The position numbers and the translations under genes were made by a program. The notes under the pieces are model-generated. The model saw nothing but the letters and a program-made list of their open reading frames with translations. It ran no database searches and was not told the origin of the DNA. Shown piece after piece: positions 1 to 7,864 of a stretch of DNA of 12,194 nucleotides. How positions within the stretch are numbered: position 1 is the first letter of the stretch; every line of letters begins with the position of its first letter. Origin of the DNA: Dehalococcoidales bacterium (GTDB taxonomy: Bacteria; Chloroflexota; Dehalococcoidia; Dehalococcoidales; UBA2162); NCBI GenBank assembly GCA_020343555.1, contig CP070800.1, positions 1,770,822-1,783,015 on the forward strand, given 5' to 3'.

Positions 1-927
1 TTACCCGAATCCATCGGCAATGCTATACGAGAGTTAGCCGAAGGTGAGGATATCCCAAATAATACATCTCTCACCGAACTGTCCGGCCTCAGCCCGGTTG
101 AAATGAGACTCTTCAGGGAAGTCTGGGATAAGCTAAACACTGAGCGCCGGATTCAAACAATCAATCGTCTCCTGGAACTGGCCGAAGATAATCTTGAGCT
201 GAACTTCGATACAATTTTCAGATATTGCCTCTCAGATTTCGAGGAAGATATACGTTGTTTGGCCATCGATGGGCTATGGGAAAATGAAGATACTTCCCTG
301 ATAGATCCTCTCATCAAACTCCTTGAAGAAGACGAATCTGATAAGGTACAGTCTGCTGCCGCAACAGCCCTGGGTAAGTATGCAGTACTGGCTGAATTAG
401 GAAAACTGCGGAGTGAGACTGTTGAAAAAGTGCAGGAAGCCCTCCTGGGAGCGATTGATGACAGGAATAAATCAACAGAAGTTATCAGACGGGTACTCGA
501 ATCAGCTGCTCCTTTAAGCGTACCGGATGTTCAAGAAGCTATCAGCGATGCATATAACAGCAATGATCATGATTTGATGATCAGTGCTATCTATTCAATG
601 GGTAAAAGTTGTGATTCATCATGGCTGCCCATTCTCTTAAAAGAAATGGAAAATGATGATCCTGAGATCAGATATGAAGCAGCCGGAGCCTGCGGCGAGT
701 TAGAGGATGAGAGGGCTGTACCGGTACTGATTAGACTGGCCAATGGCGATGATGATATCGATGTCCGAATGGCAGCCATACAGTCACTTGGGAAAATCGG
801 CAGCCTCTCAGCGAGGGATTGCCTTAAGCTGTGTCTTGTAAGTGATAACGATGCAGTGAAAAAGGCAGCTGAAGAAGCCCTTCAGAATATCGACGCGACT
901 GATGATCCTTTATCCTTTCGAATGTAG
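1..927 (+). CDS. HEAT-repeat protein, 5'-truncated by the window edge
   Basis: The reading frame is open from base 1 to the TAG at 925-927, so the gene starts upstream of the window. The ATG at 103 is only an internal methionine: 34 in-frame codons before it read as sensible protein (LPESIGNAIRELAEGED...). The visible 308 residues are strongly acidic and made of paired helices. HEAT/PBS-lyase-type units are clear around 'DIRCLAIDGLWENED', 'DKVQSAAATALGKYA', 'PEIRYEAAGACGELED' and 'DVRMAAIQSLGKIG', with the usual x-h-R-x-x-A-x-x-x-L-G pattern. No enzymatic motif, signal peptide or membrane segment is visible. Such repeats form a curved solenoid used for protein-protein contact, and the partner cannot be told from sequence. 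The GNAT gene follows after 18 bases, so the two are probably co-transcribed. Fold confident; function unknown. Confidence 0.85.
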   Translation, partial: LPESIGNAIRELAEGEDIPNNTSLTELSGLSPVEMRLFREVWDKLNTERRIQTINRLLELAEDNLELNFDTIFRYCLSDFEEDIRCLAIDGLWENEDTSLIDPLIKLLEEDESDKVQSAAATALGKYAVLAELGKLRSETVEKVQEALLGAIDDRNKSTEVIRRVLESAAPLSVPDVQEAISDAYNSNDHDLMISAIYSMGKSCDSSWLPILLKEMENDDPEIRYEAAGACGELEDERAVPVLIRLANGDDDIDVRMAAIQSLGKIGSLSARDCLKLCLVSDNDAVKKAAEEALQNIDATDDPLSFRM

Positions 928-945
928 CGAGGTAGAATTTCCCAT

Positions 946-1485
946 ATGATTATCGGTAAAAAGATAATTTTGCGTGAAAAAAGGACGGACGATGCCTGGG
1001 ATGATTACTCCTGGGAAACGGATCCTGAACTTGCCCGTCTTGATGCCGCGCCGGTACTTACCATGCCCTATTCCGAATATCTGGAAGAATACACCAATGA
1101 GTTAATTTACTACTACTCAGCGGGGAAAAGGTTTGCCATCGACACCAAAGATGGTGAACACATCGGAAATTGCTCATATTATAATTACGATGAATCCGGG
1201 GGTGAAACCGAACTTGGAATCATGATCGGCAATCGCGATTACTGGGACGGTGGTTATGGTACGGACGCAGTAGTTACTCTGGTAGACCATATCTTCAATG
1301 CCACAAAGCTTAATCGAATATACCTGAAAACACTAAACTGGAATGATCGCGCCCAGAAATGCTTCCATAAATGCGGTTTTAACAAATACGGAGAATCAGC
1401 CCGTGGCAAGTACAACTTCATAATGATGGAATTATTTCGTACTGACTGGAAAGACGGTCAGCCAACACATCGGGATGATTCCTGA
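946..1485 (+). CDS. GNAT-family N-acetyltransferase, RimJ/RimL-like
   Basis: This 179-residue protein has the layout of the Acetyltransf_3 (RimJ/RimL) branch of GNAT enzymes, which move an acetyl group from acetyl-CoA to an amine. It starts with the typical 'GKKIILREKRTDDAWDDYSWETDPE' type N-terminus (residues 4-28). The central strand 'ELGIMIG' (89-95) leads into the acetyl-CoA pyrophosphate loop 'DGGYGTDA' (101-108). The C-terminal 'NWNDRAQKCFHKCGF' (131-145) matches the N-x-x-A/S...GF motif. The substrate cannot be assigned: ribosomal-protein N-termini, an antibiotic or a small amine are all possible. GAGGT at 930-934 can serve as ribosome binding site for the ATG at 946. It lies 18 bases after the HEAT gene and converges on the acyl-CoA synthetase gene with only 8 bases between the two stop codons. 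Confidence 0.88.
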   Translation: MIIGKKIILREKRTDDAWDDYSWETDPELARLDAAPVLTMPYSEYLEEYTNELIYYYSAGKRFAIDTKDGEHIGNCSYYNYDESGGETELGIMIGNRDYWDGGYGTDAVVTLVDHIFNATKLNRIYLKTLNWNDRAQKCFHKCGFNKYGESARGKYNFIMMELFRTDWKDGQPTHRDDS

Positions 1486-1493
1486 TATCAGAA

Positions 1494-2888
1494 CTATTCC
1501 ACTTTGAAATTATAATAATCAAACGCATTTTTCAGTGCTTTCGCACAGCGTTCGATCGATGAAAAAGCCGGTACTCCCTTTTCCTGGAAGAGCATCATAG
1601 CTTCCATTGAACCCTGCATCTCTTCCGGGGTCGAATAGGCAACGACAGCCATTACCGGTTTGGATGATTTCTGCTTAATCTCAGCCATCGTTTCAATATC
1701 TATTTTCGGTGTTTCCGTCATCCCCCACCGCGCACCGGTCAACAGTACCAGATTGTCAATGTTTTCATCTCTGTCCAGTACTTCCATAATCTGAGGAATC
1801 TTGTTTCTCGGCTGACTCCCGGTATCTATCGGATTCCTGTATCCACCGCCTATCAGTGTCAGAAACGAATCCAACTCCCGGTATGATCCCTCTGTAAGTG
1901 CTGGAGAATAAAGACCAGCCGAAGCAAATCCATCGGCAATAGCCACGGATTGCCCTCCCGAACCACCGGCAATACCTACTCTTTTACCACGCACTGCAGG
2001 GAAGTAGAGTAAAGCTTTAATAGTATCGACAAGCTCTTCCATTGTAGAGACACTGACAGCTCCGCACTGCCTGACAGCCGCATCCCAGATGTCATTTGAG
2101 ACAGCTAGCGAGCCTGTATGAGACGATATAGCACGTTCTCCCTCTTCGGATCTGCCGCCTTTCCATATTACTACCGGCTTTTTCGCTGCCACTTCTTTCA
2201 GGACTTTCATAAAACGCTGTCCGTCCTTAACGCCTTCAAGATACATACCGATTACTTCAATCTCAGAGTCATAGGCAAAATACTCCAGGTAATCTGACGA
2301 ATCAAGCACAATACCGTTACCGAAACTGACCGCTTTGCAGATGCCGACTCCCTGGAGATGAGCCCGTTGTCCGAGAGTAGTTGTATGTGTGCCACTCTGT
2401 GATATTATTCCAACCGGAGAAAAGGGACCTGCATTATCCCAGACTATCTGGCCCAGGCTAATCTTCGGATTATATATTCCCATGCAGTTAGGACCGATCA
2501 AGTGAAAATTAGCAGCATCAGCAATTTCCTTTAATTGCCGTTCTATTTCAATCCCTTCTTCTGTACCAGTCTCGGAGAAACCAGCCGTGAAGTAATGTGC
2601 TGCCGCCGCATCTGCATCTATACAGTCTTTCAGCACCTCGACTGCCGCTTTCCTCGGGGCGGACATTATCACAAGGTCGATCGGTTCAGGAACGTCACGT
2701 ACACTGGTAAAATTGGTAAAACCGGCTGCTTCTATATCCTTAATAGTTTCCGGGTTTACCTGTACCGAGTAAAGTTTTCCTTCAAAATTCTTCTGGTCAC
2801 GAAGCCATAACCAGTGCGGATTACCACCAACGACCACCAGGCATTTAGGTGTGAAAGCCCTGTCCAGTTTGGAAAAATCTACTATCAA
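1494..2888 (-). CDS. Acyl-CoA synthetase (ADP/NDP-forming), alpha-type subunit
   Basis: The 464-residue protein matches the alpha part of ADP-forming acyl-CoA synthetases, which interconvert acyl-CoA + ADP + Pi and acid + CoA + ATP. Domains in order: CoA-binding Rossmann domain (about 1-150, with 'GPNCMGIYNP' at 132-141), then two succinyl-CoA-ligase-like flavodoxin domains ('GIISQSG' at 160-166; 'GIAGGSGGQS' at 305-314). The phosphorylated histidine is in 'SSHTGSLA': H257, the same number as the active His of the Pyrococcus alpha subunit. The ATP-grasp beta part is absent, both as a fused domain and as a neighbour, so the partner must lie elsewhere or the activity is altered. The start is a TTG (2888-2886); no ATG lies in frame before residue 75, and GGAGGAGAG at 2905-2897 sits 8 bases upstream. 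The acyl substrate is not predictable. It lies 89 bases behind purF. Confidence 0.88.
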   Translation of the reverse strand: MIVDFSKLDRAFTPKCLVVVGGNPHWLWLRDQKNFEGKLYSVQVNPETIKDIEAAGFTNFTSVRDVPEPIDLVIMSAPRKAAVEVLKDCIDADAAAAHYFTAGFSETGTEEGIEIERQLKEIADAANFHLIGPNCMGIYNPKISLGQIVWDNAGPFSPVGIISQSGTHTTTLGQRAHLQGVGICKAVSFGNGIVLDSSDYLEYFAYDSEIEVIGMYLEGVKDGQRFMKVLKEVAAKKPVVIWKGGRSEEGERAISSHTGSLAVSNDIWDAAVRQCGAVSVSTMEELVDTIKALLYFPAVRGKRVGIAGGSGGQSVAIADGFASAGLYSPALTEGSYRELDSFLTLIGGGYRNPIDTGSQPRNKIPQIMEVLDRDENIDNLVLLTGARWGMTETPKIDIETMAEIKQKSSKPVMAVVAYSTPEEMQGSMEAMMLFQEKGVPAFSSIERCAKALKNAFDYYNFKVE

Positions 2889-2915
2889 GTCAGTATCTCT
2901 CCTCCGCAGTATTTT

Positions 2916-2955
2916 AGTATAGCAAAGTCTACTTTCAGAAGGAGAGCTGTGTCAA
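2916..2955 (-). promoter_or_regulatory. Candidate promoter of the acyl-CoA synthetase gene
   Basis: In the 89-base gap after purF, a perfect -35 TTGACA (2955-2950) is followed after 18 bases by TAGACT (2931-2926, 4 of 6 matches to TATAAT). A better -10 look-alike, TATACT (2921-2916), lies a few bases on but is 28 bases from the -35. The gene may therefore be transcribed separately from purF. Read by eye; not proven. Confidence 0.4.
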
Positions 2956-2977
2956 GGTAGAAGGCAAAACGAAAAAA

Positions 2978-4405
2978 TTATCGTGGTCGTACGCTGAAGG
3001 AGTCGTCGTCGGTAGACTCCAAGGCAAGCTTATCCATCTCTACCTGTACCGGTATCGGATACTCACCGGTAAAACAAGCCAGACAAAACTTGTCTCCTGG
3101 AATTCTGATCGACTTTATCAAACCTTCAACACTCAAATATCCAAGGGAATCTGCACCAATGAATTCACGGATTTCAGGTACGGTTTTCTGAGCCGCTAAA
3201 AGTTCCGAGCGTGTGGCCATATCAACGCCAAAGAAACAGGGGAACCGGATAGGAGGAGCACAGATACGCATATGTACCTCTTTTGCTCCGGCATTTCTTA
3301 TCATTTTTATTAAATTAGGTGTGGTCGTACCGCGCACGATACTATCATCCACCACAATTACCCTCTTACCCTCTAACACCTGGGGCAACGGGTTGTATTT
3401 TATCCTTACACCAAGATCACGTATACGCTGATCAGGTTCGATAAAGGTACGGCCTACATATCTGTTTTGTACCAGTCCTTCCGCAAGCGGTATTCCCGAC
3501 CGATGTGCATAGCCGGTTGCGGCAGCGATGGCTGAACTCGGCACTCCCATTACTATATCAGCATCTACGGGATGTTCTTCAACCATGGTTGCTCCCATAT
3601 CCTGCCTGGCCTGGTAAAGCAGCCTATCATATATCCTGCTGTCAAGCCTGGCAAAATATATAAACTCAAACACGCACAATGCGTGTTTTTCCGACGTTTC
3701 TTTATAACTCTTCATACCGGTAGCGTCGATTGTTACTATTTCTCCCGGCGCTATTTCACGTATAAACTCAGCGCCAATATGATCGAGAGCACAGGTTTCT
3801 GAAGCCAGGATATAACCCTCTCCATTTATCCTCCCTGCACAAAGAGGTCGAACCCCAAGTGGATCACGCACAGCAAACAGAGTGTCGGCTGTGAGAATGG
3901 TCAGCGAATACGCACCCTGCAGTCTGTGCATGGCATACCTGATCTTTTCCACCCAAGTATCCCCCGATGAAGACAGTATAAGGTTCGCTATAATTTCCGT
4001 ATCAGTGGAAGTATTGAATACATATCCCTGATTCTTCAGGGATTCCTGGAGATTTTCCGCGTTCACGATGTTCCCATTATGGGCGACTGCTATGGTATTT
4101 TGGCCTTCACTGACTATGATAGGCTGGCAGTTATATATTTTACTGGAACCACGGGTTGAATAACGGGTGTGACCGATAGCTATGTGACCGGATAGCTGAC
4201 TGAGAGACTCCTCATCGAATACTTGTGATACCAGGCCCATGTTACCATGATAGGATATTATCTCGCCGTCGGATGCAGCAATTCCAGCGCTTTCCTGGCC
4301 GCGATGTTGGAGAGAAAATATTGCGAAAAAGGTAAGTCTGGCTACATCCTGATCAGGAGTATAAATTCCTACTACTGCGCAGCTTTCGCGTAAGTCAGCG
4401 TGCAA
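2978..4405 (-). CDS. purF: Amidophosphoribosyltransferase (glutamine PRPP amidotransferase)
   Basis: This enzyme makes 5-phosphoribosylamine from PRPP and glutamine, the first step of de novo purine synthesis. The 475 residues cover the full family length. The N-terminal Ntn-type glutaminase has its nucleophile in 'ESCAVVGIY' (C9), implying that an 8-residue propeptide is cut off. 'LQHRGQESAGIA' (32-43), 'GHTRYST' (78-84) and 'AHNGN' (108-112) are the glutamine-site motifs. The phosphoribosyltransferase domain has the PRPP loop 'VIVVDDSIVRGTT' (349-361). Four cysteines at the positions of the Bacillus-type [4Fe-4S] ligands are present (C244, C390, C441, C444), so this is the iron-sulphur form with propeptide. 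The start is TTG (4405-4403) with AAGGAAGG at 4420-4413; no ATG or GTG is available between it and the in-frame stop upstream. Its own promoter lies at 4450-4478. No other purine gene is in the window. Confidence 0.96.
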   Translation of the reverse strand: MHADLRESCAVVGIYTPDQDVARLTFFAIFSLQHRGQESAGIAASDGEIISYHGNMGLVSQVFDEESLSQLSGHIAIGHTRYSTRGSSKIYNCQPIIVSEGQNTIAVAHNGNIVNAENLQESLKNQGYVFNTSTDTEIIANLILSSSGDTWVEKIRYAMHRLQGAYSLTILTADTLFAVRDPLGVRPLCAGRINGEGYILASETCALDHIGAEFIREIAPGEIVTIDATGMKSYKETSEKHALCVFEFIYFARLDSRIYDRLLYQARQDMGATMVEEHPVDADIVMGVPSSAIAAATGYAHRSGIPLAEGLVQNRYVGRTFIEPDQRIRDLGVRIKYNPLPQVLEGKRVIVVDDSIVRGTTTPNLIKMIRNAGAKEVHMRICAPPIRFPCFFGVDMATRSELLAAQKTVPEIREFIGADSLGYLSVEGLIKSIRIPGDKFCLACFTGEYPIPVQVEMDKLALESTDDDSFSVRPR

Positions 4406-4449
4406 ATATCCGCCTTCCTTAACTCCTCGACTTACCAGACTCTATCTTA

Positions 4450-4478
4450 ATTATAGGCTTCTTTGAGATTGGGGTCAA
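4450..4478 (-). promoter_or_regulatory. Promoter of purF
   Basis: TTGACC (4478-4473) and TATAAT (4455-4450) are separated by exactly 17 bases: a near-consensus housekeeping sigma promoter with a perfect -10. Transcription would start near 4443, giving a leader of about 38 bases, too short for a riboswitch. It lies in the 98-base gap after the hydrolase gene, so purF is likely transcribed independently of tlyA and the hydrolase. Confidence 0.75.
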
Positions 4479-4503
4479 TTTAACCGGTAACGAAAACAAG
4501 CTT

Positions 4504-5265
4504 TCACTTTATCGAGGGACTTAAAGACTCCAGTACCTCGAAAACTTTCTCCAATGCCTGTTCATTATTCCTTAGTTTATGACCGGCACCCGGAACGTTA
4601 AACAACGATCTTGGTTCTCCTGACCTATCAATTAATCTATGAGCATGGCTGATAGGTACAACATTGTCTTCCTCACCATGTATAATAACGACAGGTCGGG
4701 GCGAAATGTTCTGGATACAATCAATGGGACTCACTTTTCTGAAGCCTTCTGCCCATGCACTTACCGATTCCGGGAAATTCTTATCCCTGATTGTCCCGAT
4801 TCGCCTGAATCTCTCCAGGGCGCTTTCGGGATCGAGAAATCCGAATTCGGCGGGGCAGGAACATGCAATCACCGCAGTTACTCTACTATCGTGAGCCGCT
4901 GTGTAGACGGAAACTGCTGCACCAGCACTGAATCCCAGTAAGACAAAAAACGAGGTGCCAATCTCCGGTCTATCATAGAGGTAATTGATGACCGCATCGA
5001 GATCTCTCGTCCACCCCATCATATCCAGATTCCCACCACTGGTTCCTGCACCTCCGAAATTAAAAATGAATACGGCATATCCCCTGCTGCAGACCTGTTC
5101 TGCCAGAAGCGGATATCCGCCGTCATCCGGATTCGCAGGATTACCCGATGGTATTCCATGGCAAATGCATACTGTCGGAAAGACTGTCCTGTCATCATCC
5201 GGAATGTATAGCCTACCGGTAATATCTATCTCATCAACATTGAGGACTATATTCGCGAACTTCAT
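4504..5265 (-). CDS. Alpha/beta-hydrolase fold protein (serine esterase-like)
   Basis: A 253-residue soluble alpha/beta hydrolase. The nucleophile elbow is 'LLGFSAGAA' (S113, G-x-S-x-G). The acid is probably D200 in 'IHGEEDNVVP' (195-204) and the base H229 in 'PGAGHKL'. The oxyanion strand 'ICHGIPSG' (34-41) and 'NFGGAGTSGG' (69-78) are typical of the COG1073/dienelactone-hydrolase-like group. No signal peptide is seen, so it is cytoplasmic. The substrate is unknown (carboxylic ester or acyl peptide are possible). The ATG at 5265-5263 starts one base beyond the TAA of tlyA and has no Shine-Dalgarno sequence, so translation is probably coupled to tlyA. Family sure; reaction not. Confidence 0.85.
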   Translation of the reverse strand: MKFANIVLNVDEIDITGRLYIPDDDRTVFPTVCICHGIPSGNPANPDDGGYPLLAEQVCSRGYAVFIFNFGGAGTSGGNLDMMGWTRDLDAVINYLYDRPEIGTSFFVLLGFSAGAAVSVYTAAHDSRVTAVIACSCPAEFGFLDPESALERFRRIGTIRDKNFPESVSAWAEGFRKVSPIDCIQNISPRPVVIIHGEEDNVVPISHAHRLIDRSGEPRSLFNVPGAGHKLRNNEQALEKVFEVLESLSPSIK

Positions 5266-5266
5266 A

Positions 5267-5992
5267 TTATGTCAATTTAATTAAGGCTAAGAATTCACGA
5301 TTTCCGGAAGCTCCTTCTATCGGCGAACCGACCATCCCTTTCAGCCTGTATGCGTTATCCGTAATCCATTTCACAAATCTGCCTAGCACCCTGGCATGTA
5401 TTTCCGGTCGCTTGATGATTCCGCCTTTCCCCACTTCGTCCCGCTTGGCCTCGAACTGCGGTTTTAATAGCACGATAATGTTTCCTTCATCCTTGAGTAA
5501 ACCTGTTACCGCCGGTATTATCTTCTGCACGGAGATAAACGAAACATCGATTACTATAAGATCTAACCTCTCCGGTATGTCTGGCATATTACGAGCATTT
5601 ACCCTGTCCATGACTATGACACGGGAGTCCTGCCTTAACCGGTAGTCCAGCTGTCCATACCCCACATCCACCGAATAGACAAGAGCAGCTCCTCGTTTCA
5701 GCAGACAGTCGGTAAATCCACCCGTAGAAGCGCCGATATCCGCCACGACGGCACCTCTTACGTCAAGACCGAATTGTTCCAGAGCATAATCGAGTTTCAA
5801 CCCGCCGCGACTCACGAATGGTGGTGGTTCGTTCACTGAAACTTCAGCATCCTGACTCACCAGTGTTCCGGCTTTCAGGATAACCTTCCCATCAGCCAGG
5901 ACATCACCAGCCATAATCATCGCCTGGGCTTTCGTCTTGCTTTCGGCCAGGCCTTTCTCTACCAAGAGGTTATCTATCCGCTTTTTAGTCAA
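5267..5992 (-). CDS. tlyA: TlyA-type rRNA 2'-O-methyltransferase (hemolysin A family)
   Basis: TlyA proteins methylate the 2'-OH of cytidines in 16S (C1409) and 23S (C1920) rRNA; loss gives capreomycin resistance in mycobacteria. The 241-residue product has an N-terminal S4 RNA-binding domain (about 1-60, 'RIDNLLVEKGLAESKTKAQA'), the linker 'FVSRGGLKLDYAL' (59-71), and an FtsJ-like methyltransferase with the SAM motif 'DIGASTGGFTDCLL' (85-98). The K-D-K-E tetrad can be placed at K66, D149 ('IDVSFIS'), K177 ('LLKPQFE') and E233 ('NREFL'). The start is TTG (5992-5990): the nearby ATG at 6000 is in another frame and closes after three codons, and an in-frame TAA lies just upstream. It heads a two-gene unit with the hydrolase and is divergent from hypB. 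Confidence 0.93.
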   Translation of the reverse strand: MTKKRIDNLLVEKGLAESKTKAQAMIMAGDVLADGKVILKAGTLVSQDAEVSVNEPPPFVSRGGLKLDYALEQFGLDVRGAVVADIGASTGGFTDCLLKRGAALVYSVDVGYGQLDYRLRQDSRVIVMDRVNARNMPDIPERLDLIVIDVSFISVQKIIPAVTGLLKDEGNIIVLLKPQFEAKRDEVGKGGIIKRPEIHARVLGRFVKWITDNAYRLKGMVGSPIEGASGNREFLALIKLT

Positions 5993-6045
5993 TTGTCCAT
6001 CTTAGTAAAATAGTCATACTGTTGTTTTTCAGTCTGACTTATGAC

Positions 6046-6074
6046 ATTATAGCTTTTTCAGCATGAGTAATAAA
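6046..6074 (-). promoter_or_regulatory. Candidate promoter of tlyA and the hydrolase
   Basis: A perfect -10 TATAAT (6051-6046) has TTTATT (6074-6069) 17 bases upstream, a poor -35 match (3 of 6). Transcription would start near 6039, about 47 bases before the TTG of tlyA. It is back to back with the hypB promoter. Confidence 0.45.
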
Positions 6075-6084
6075 CACAGGAAAA

Positions 6085-6113
6085 TTGAATCCACCTCCAC
6101 CATACCGTATAAT
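6085..6113 (+). promoter_or_regulatory. Promoter of hypB
   Basis: TTGAAT (6085-6090) and TATAAT (6108-6113) are 17 bases apart. The start point would be near 6120, about 20 bases before the ATG, leaving room only for the ribosome binding site (AGAGGTAGG, 6129-6137). Confidence 0.72.
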
Positions 6114-6140
6114 TGATTTCAGGTAAAAAGAGGTAGGAAT

Positions 6141-6809
6141 ATGGCCGTCAAAGTATTAACAATTAAGGAAGACATCCTGGTAGCGAACGATGTCCGGGCA
6201 AAGGAAAATAACGATCTTCTCGAGAAAAAGAACATCCTGATGATCAATATCATGTCGTCACCGGGAGCCGGCAAAACCACATTGTTGCTCAAGACAATCG
6301 AAGATATGAAAGAGAAAACACGTATCGGTGTTATCGAGGGTGATGTCGCTTCATCGGTCGATGCCGACAAGATCAATGAACAGTCAATACCGGTAGTCCA
6401 GATTAATACCGCCGGGGGTTGTCACCTCGACGCCAACCAGGTCAGCCAGGGACTGAATAACCTTCCTCTTGATGATATCGACCTGCTGTTCATAGAAAAC
6501 GTGGGTAATCTAATATGTACTGCTGAATTCGCTCTTGGCGAACAGAAGAAAGTAATGATACTCAGCCTTCCGGAAGGCCATGATAAACCCTACAAGTATC
6601 CCATCATGTTCACCGAGGTGGATGTCGTACTTGTCAGTAAGAACGACCTGGCGCCGCTGCTTGACTTCAATATGGACGAGTTCGTCAGTACCGTGAAGGG
6701 GCTGAACGAAAAAACAGAGATATTCCCGATATCGGCAAAAACCGGCGAAGGTATAGAAGCCTGGTATTCGTGGCTTATAAACCAGTTGAAAGGCATTCAG
6801 GATTCCTAG
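6141..6809 (+). CDS. hypB: Hydrogenase/urease nickel incorporation GTPase HypB
   Basis: HypB is the GTPase that, with HypA, delivers Ni(II) to the large subunit of [NiFe]-hydrogenase (and feeds urease in some bacteria). This 222-residue protein has the SIMIBI-class P-loop 'SSPGAGKTT' (39-47), switch 'EGDVASSVDADK' (66-77), the specificity motif 'SKND' (166-169) in the NKxD place, and 'SAKTGEG' (198-204). The metal site at the dimer interface is complete: C94-H95 ('GGCHLD') and C126 ('NLICTAEF'). It lacks both the N-terminal CxxCGC nickel site and the His-rich stretch found in some HypB, so it is the minimal form. No hypA, hypC-F or hydrogenase gene is next to it. It has its own promoter and is probably monocistronic. 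Confidence 0.95.
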   Translation: MAVKVLTIKEDILVANDVRAKENNDLLEKKNILMINIMSSPGAGKTTLLLKTIEDMKEKTRIGVIEGDVASSVDADKINEQSIPVVQINTAGGCHLDANQVSQGLNNLPLDDIDLLFIENVGNLICTAEFALGEQKKVMILSLPEGHDKPYKYPIMFTEVDVVLVSKNDLAPLLDFNMDEFVSTVKGLNEKTEIFPISAKTGEGIEAWYSWLINQLKGIQDS

Positions 6810-7081
6810 GTACTCCGTTTATATAAACCACCATCCGATATTTCGAATTGCTAAATTTATTACCATTCCTACCTGTTAGATATAAACCAACAATGTCTGA
6901 TAATTACTTGTTACAAAGACTCTGTCCCCCAAGGCGTTTGCCGCATCCTAGCCAGAAGTCTAGTTTAAAACTATCCCATAATATGAACGATTATTATCCT
7001 TTAGCCAGATATCACTTGTATGATAATCATTTATACTCCCGTATATCTAAAGTATATCTTCAATACGGAGGTAACAGAGAG

Positions 7082-7864
7082 ATGAGTACAAAAGGGTTAA
7101 TAATAGTCTCGCTGGTTATAGGTATTGCTTTACTCAGTGCTTGTTCTACGACACCAGGTCCGGTAACAACACCCGGGCCATCTTCCACGCCCGGGCCTAC
7201 CGAAACACCAGGGCCTTCTTCAACACCTGGACCTACTGAAACACCAGGACCTGGCGATAGGGATATGATAGAGATCAAGGGTTCTGGAAACATTATTTCA
7301 AGGCAGGTGGACGTTGAAGATTTTAATGAAGTAAAAGTTAGCGGAAAAGGGATTCTACTTATCGAACAGGGAGTTATCGAGGGTCTGGTCGTTGAAACTG
7401 ATGAAAATCTGATGGAATATGTAAAAGTAAGTGTTTCGAATAGAAAGCTGCAAATAGAAAATGTGGTCGATGACGGCTACGAGTTAGTGCCAACCGATAA
7501 TATCTACTATCATTTGAAAGTCAAAGAGATTACAGACCTGGCTTTACCCGGAGTTGTAACCGTAAAATGTGACAACCTCCAAACAGACAGTCTTTTCCTC
7601 GATGTGAGTGGAGTTAATAACATTGAATTATCCGGTGATACCAATATTCTTACCATATCCGCAGATGGCGTCGGTAATTTCAATGGTGAGGAACTCAAAA
7701 CTATGGAATGCAATATTCACGGCACAGGAAATGTCGATTTAACAGTATCCGTAGTTGAAAAGCTGGATGTTGGTTTTAAGGGTATAGGAAAGGTCAACTA
7801 TATCGGCAATCCGGAGGTAACAGGAAATCCCGGTATGCTGGTTGATGTTAAACGCATTGATTAA
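7082..7864 (+). CDS. Secreted lipoprotein with TPGP-repeat stalk and DUF2807 (head-GIN) domain
   Basis: The start is set at ATG 7082, where GGAGGT (7067-7072) lies 9 bases upstream and a classic lipoprotein signal follows: 'MSTKGLIIVSLVIGIA' then lipobox 'LSAC' with C21. The frame stays open upstream to about 6848, but that extension reads like noise and hides the signal peptide. The 260-residue product has a proline-rich linker of TPGP units (24-57) and then a DUF2807 beta-helix-like domain (about 62-250). It begins 'GSGNIISRQVDVEDFNEVKV' (67-86), with strands such as 'LFLDVSGVNNIELSG' and 'GTGNVDLTV'. DUF2807 proteins are surface-anchored and of unknown role, sometimes described as adhesin-like. 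It likely sits on the outer face of the cytoplasmic membrane. No clear promoter was found in the 272-base gap after hypB. Confidence 0.85.
   Translation: MSTKGLIIVSLVIGIALLSACSTTPGPVTTPGPSSTPGPTETPGPSSTPGPTETPGPGDRDMIEIKGSGNIISRQVDVEDFNEVKVSGKGILLIEQGVIEGLVVETDENLMEYVKVSVSNRKLQIENVVDDGYELVPTDNIYYHLKVKEITDLALPGVVTVKCDNLQTDSLFLDVSGVNNIELSGDTNILTISADGVGNFNGEELKTMECNIHGTGNVDLTVSVVEKLDVGFKGIGKVNYIGNPEVTGNPGMLVDVKRID
7151..7252 (+). repeat. In-frame repeat coding for the TPGP stalk
   Basis: Five 18-base units plus a partial sixth encode TPGPVT, TPGPSS, TPGPTE, TPGPSS, TPGPTE, TPGP. The last four full units form two copies of a 36-base (12-residue) unit TPGPSSTPGPTE. Copies differ at many third positions (CCCGGG versus CCAGGG versus CCTGGA), so the repeat is kept at protein level but is not recent at DNA level. 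Confidence 0.85.

Noticed and set aside
103..105. ATG at 103 as start of the HEAT-repeat gene.
   Set aside because: The frame is open from base 1, reads as sensible protein, and no SD precedes this ATG, so the gene is cut by the window edge.
1479..1493. Palindrome CTGATATCAG between the convergent GNAT and acyl-CoA synthetase genes as a bidirectional terminator.
   Set aside because: The stem is short, without a proper loop or U tract on either side, and overlaps the GNAT stop codon.
4639..4941. Long plus-strand frames inside the hydrolase, purF, SDR and metG genes.
   Set aside because: They overlap well-supported genes on the opposite strand, lack SD sites and show no recognisable domain, so they are antisense shadows.
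6848..7081. N-terminal extension of the DUF2807 lipoprotein (open frame back to a TTG at 6848).
   Set aside because: The extension has no protein-like pattern, whereas ATG 7082 has GGAGGT at the right distance and is followed at once by a lipoprotein signal peptide.
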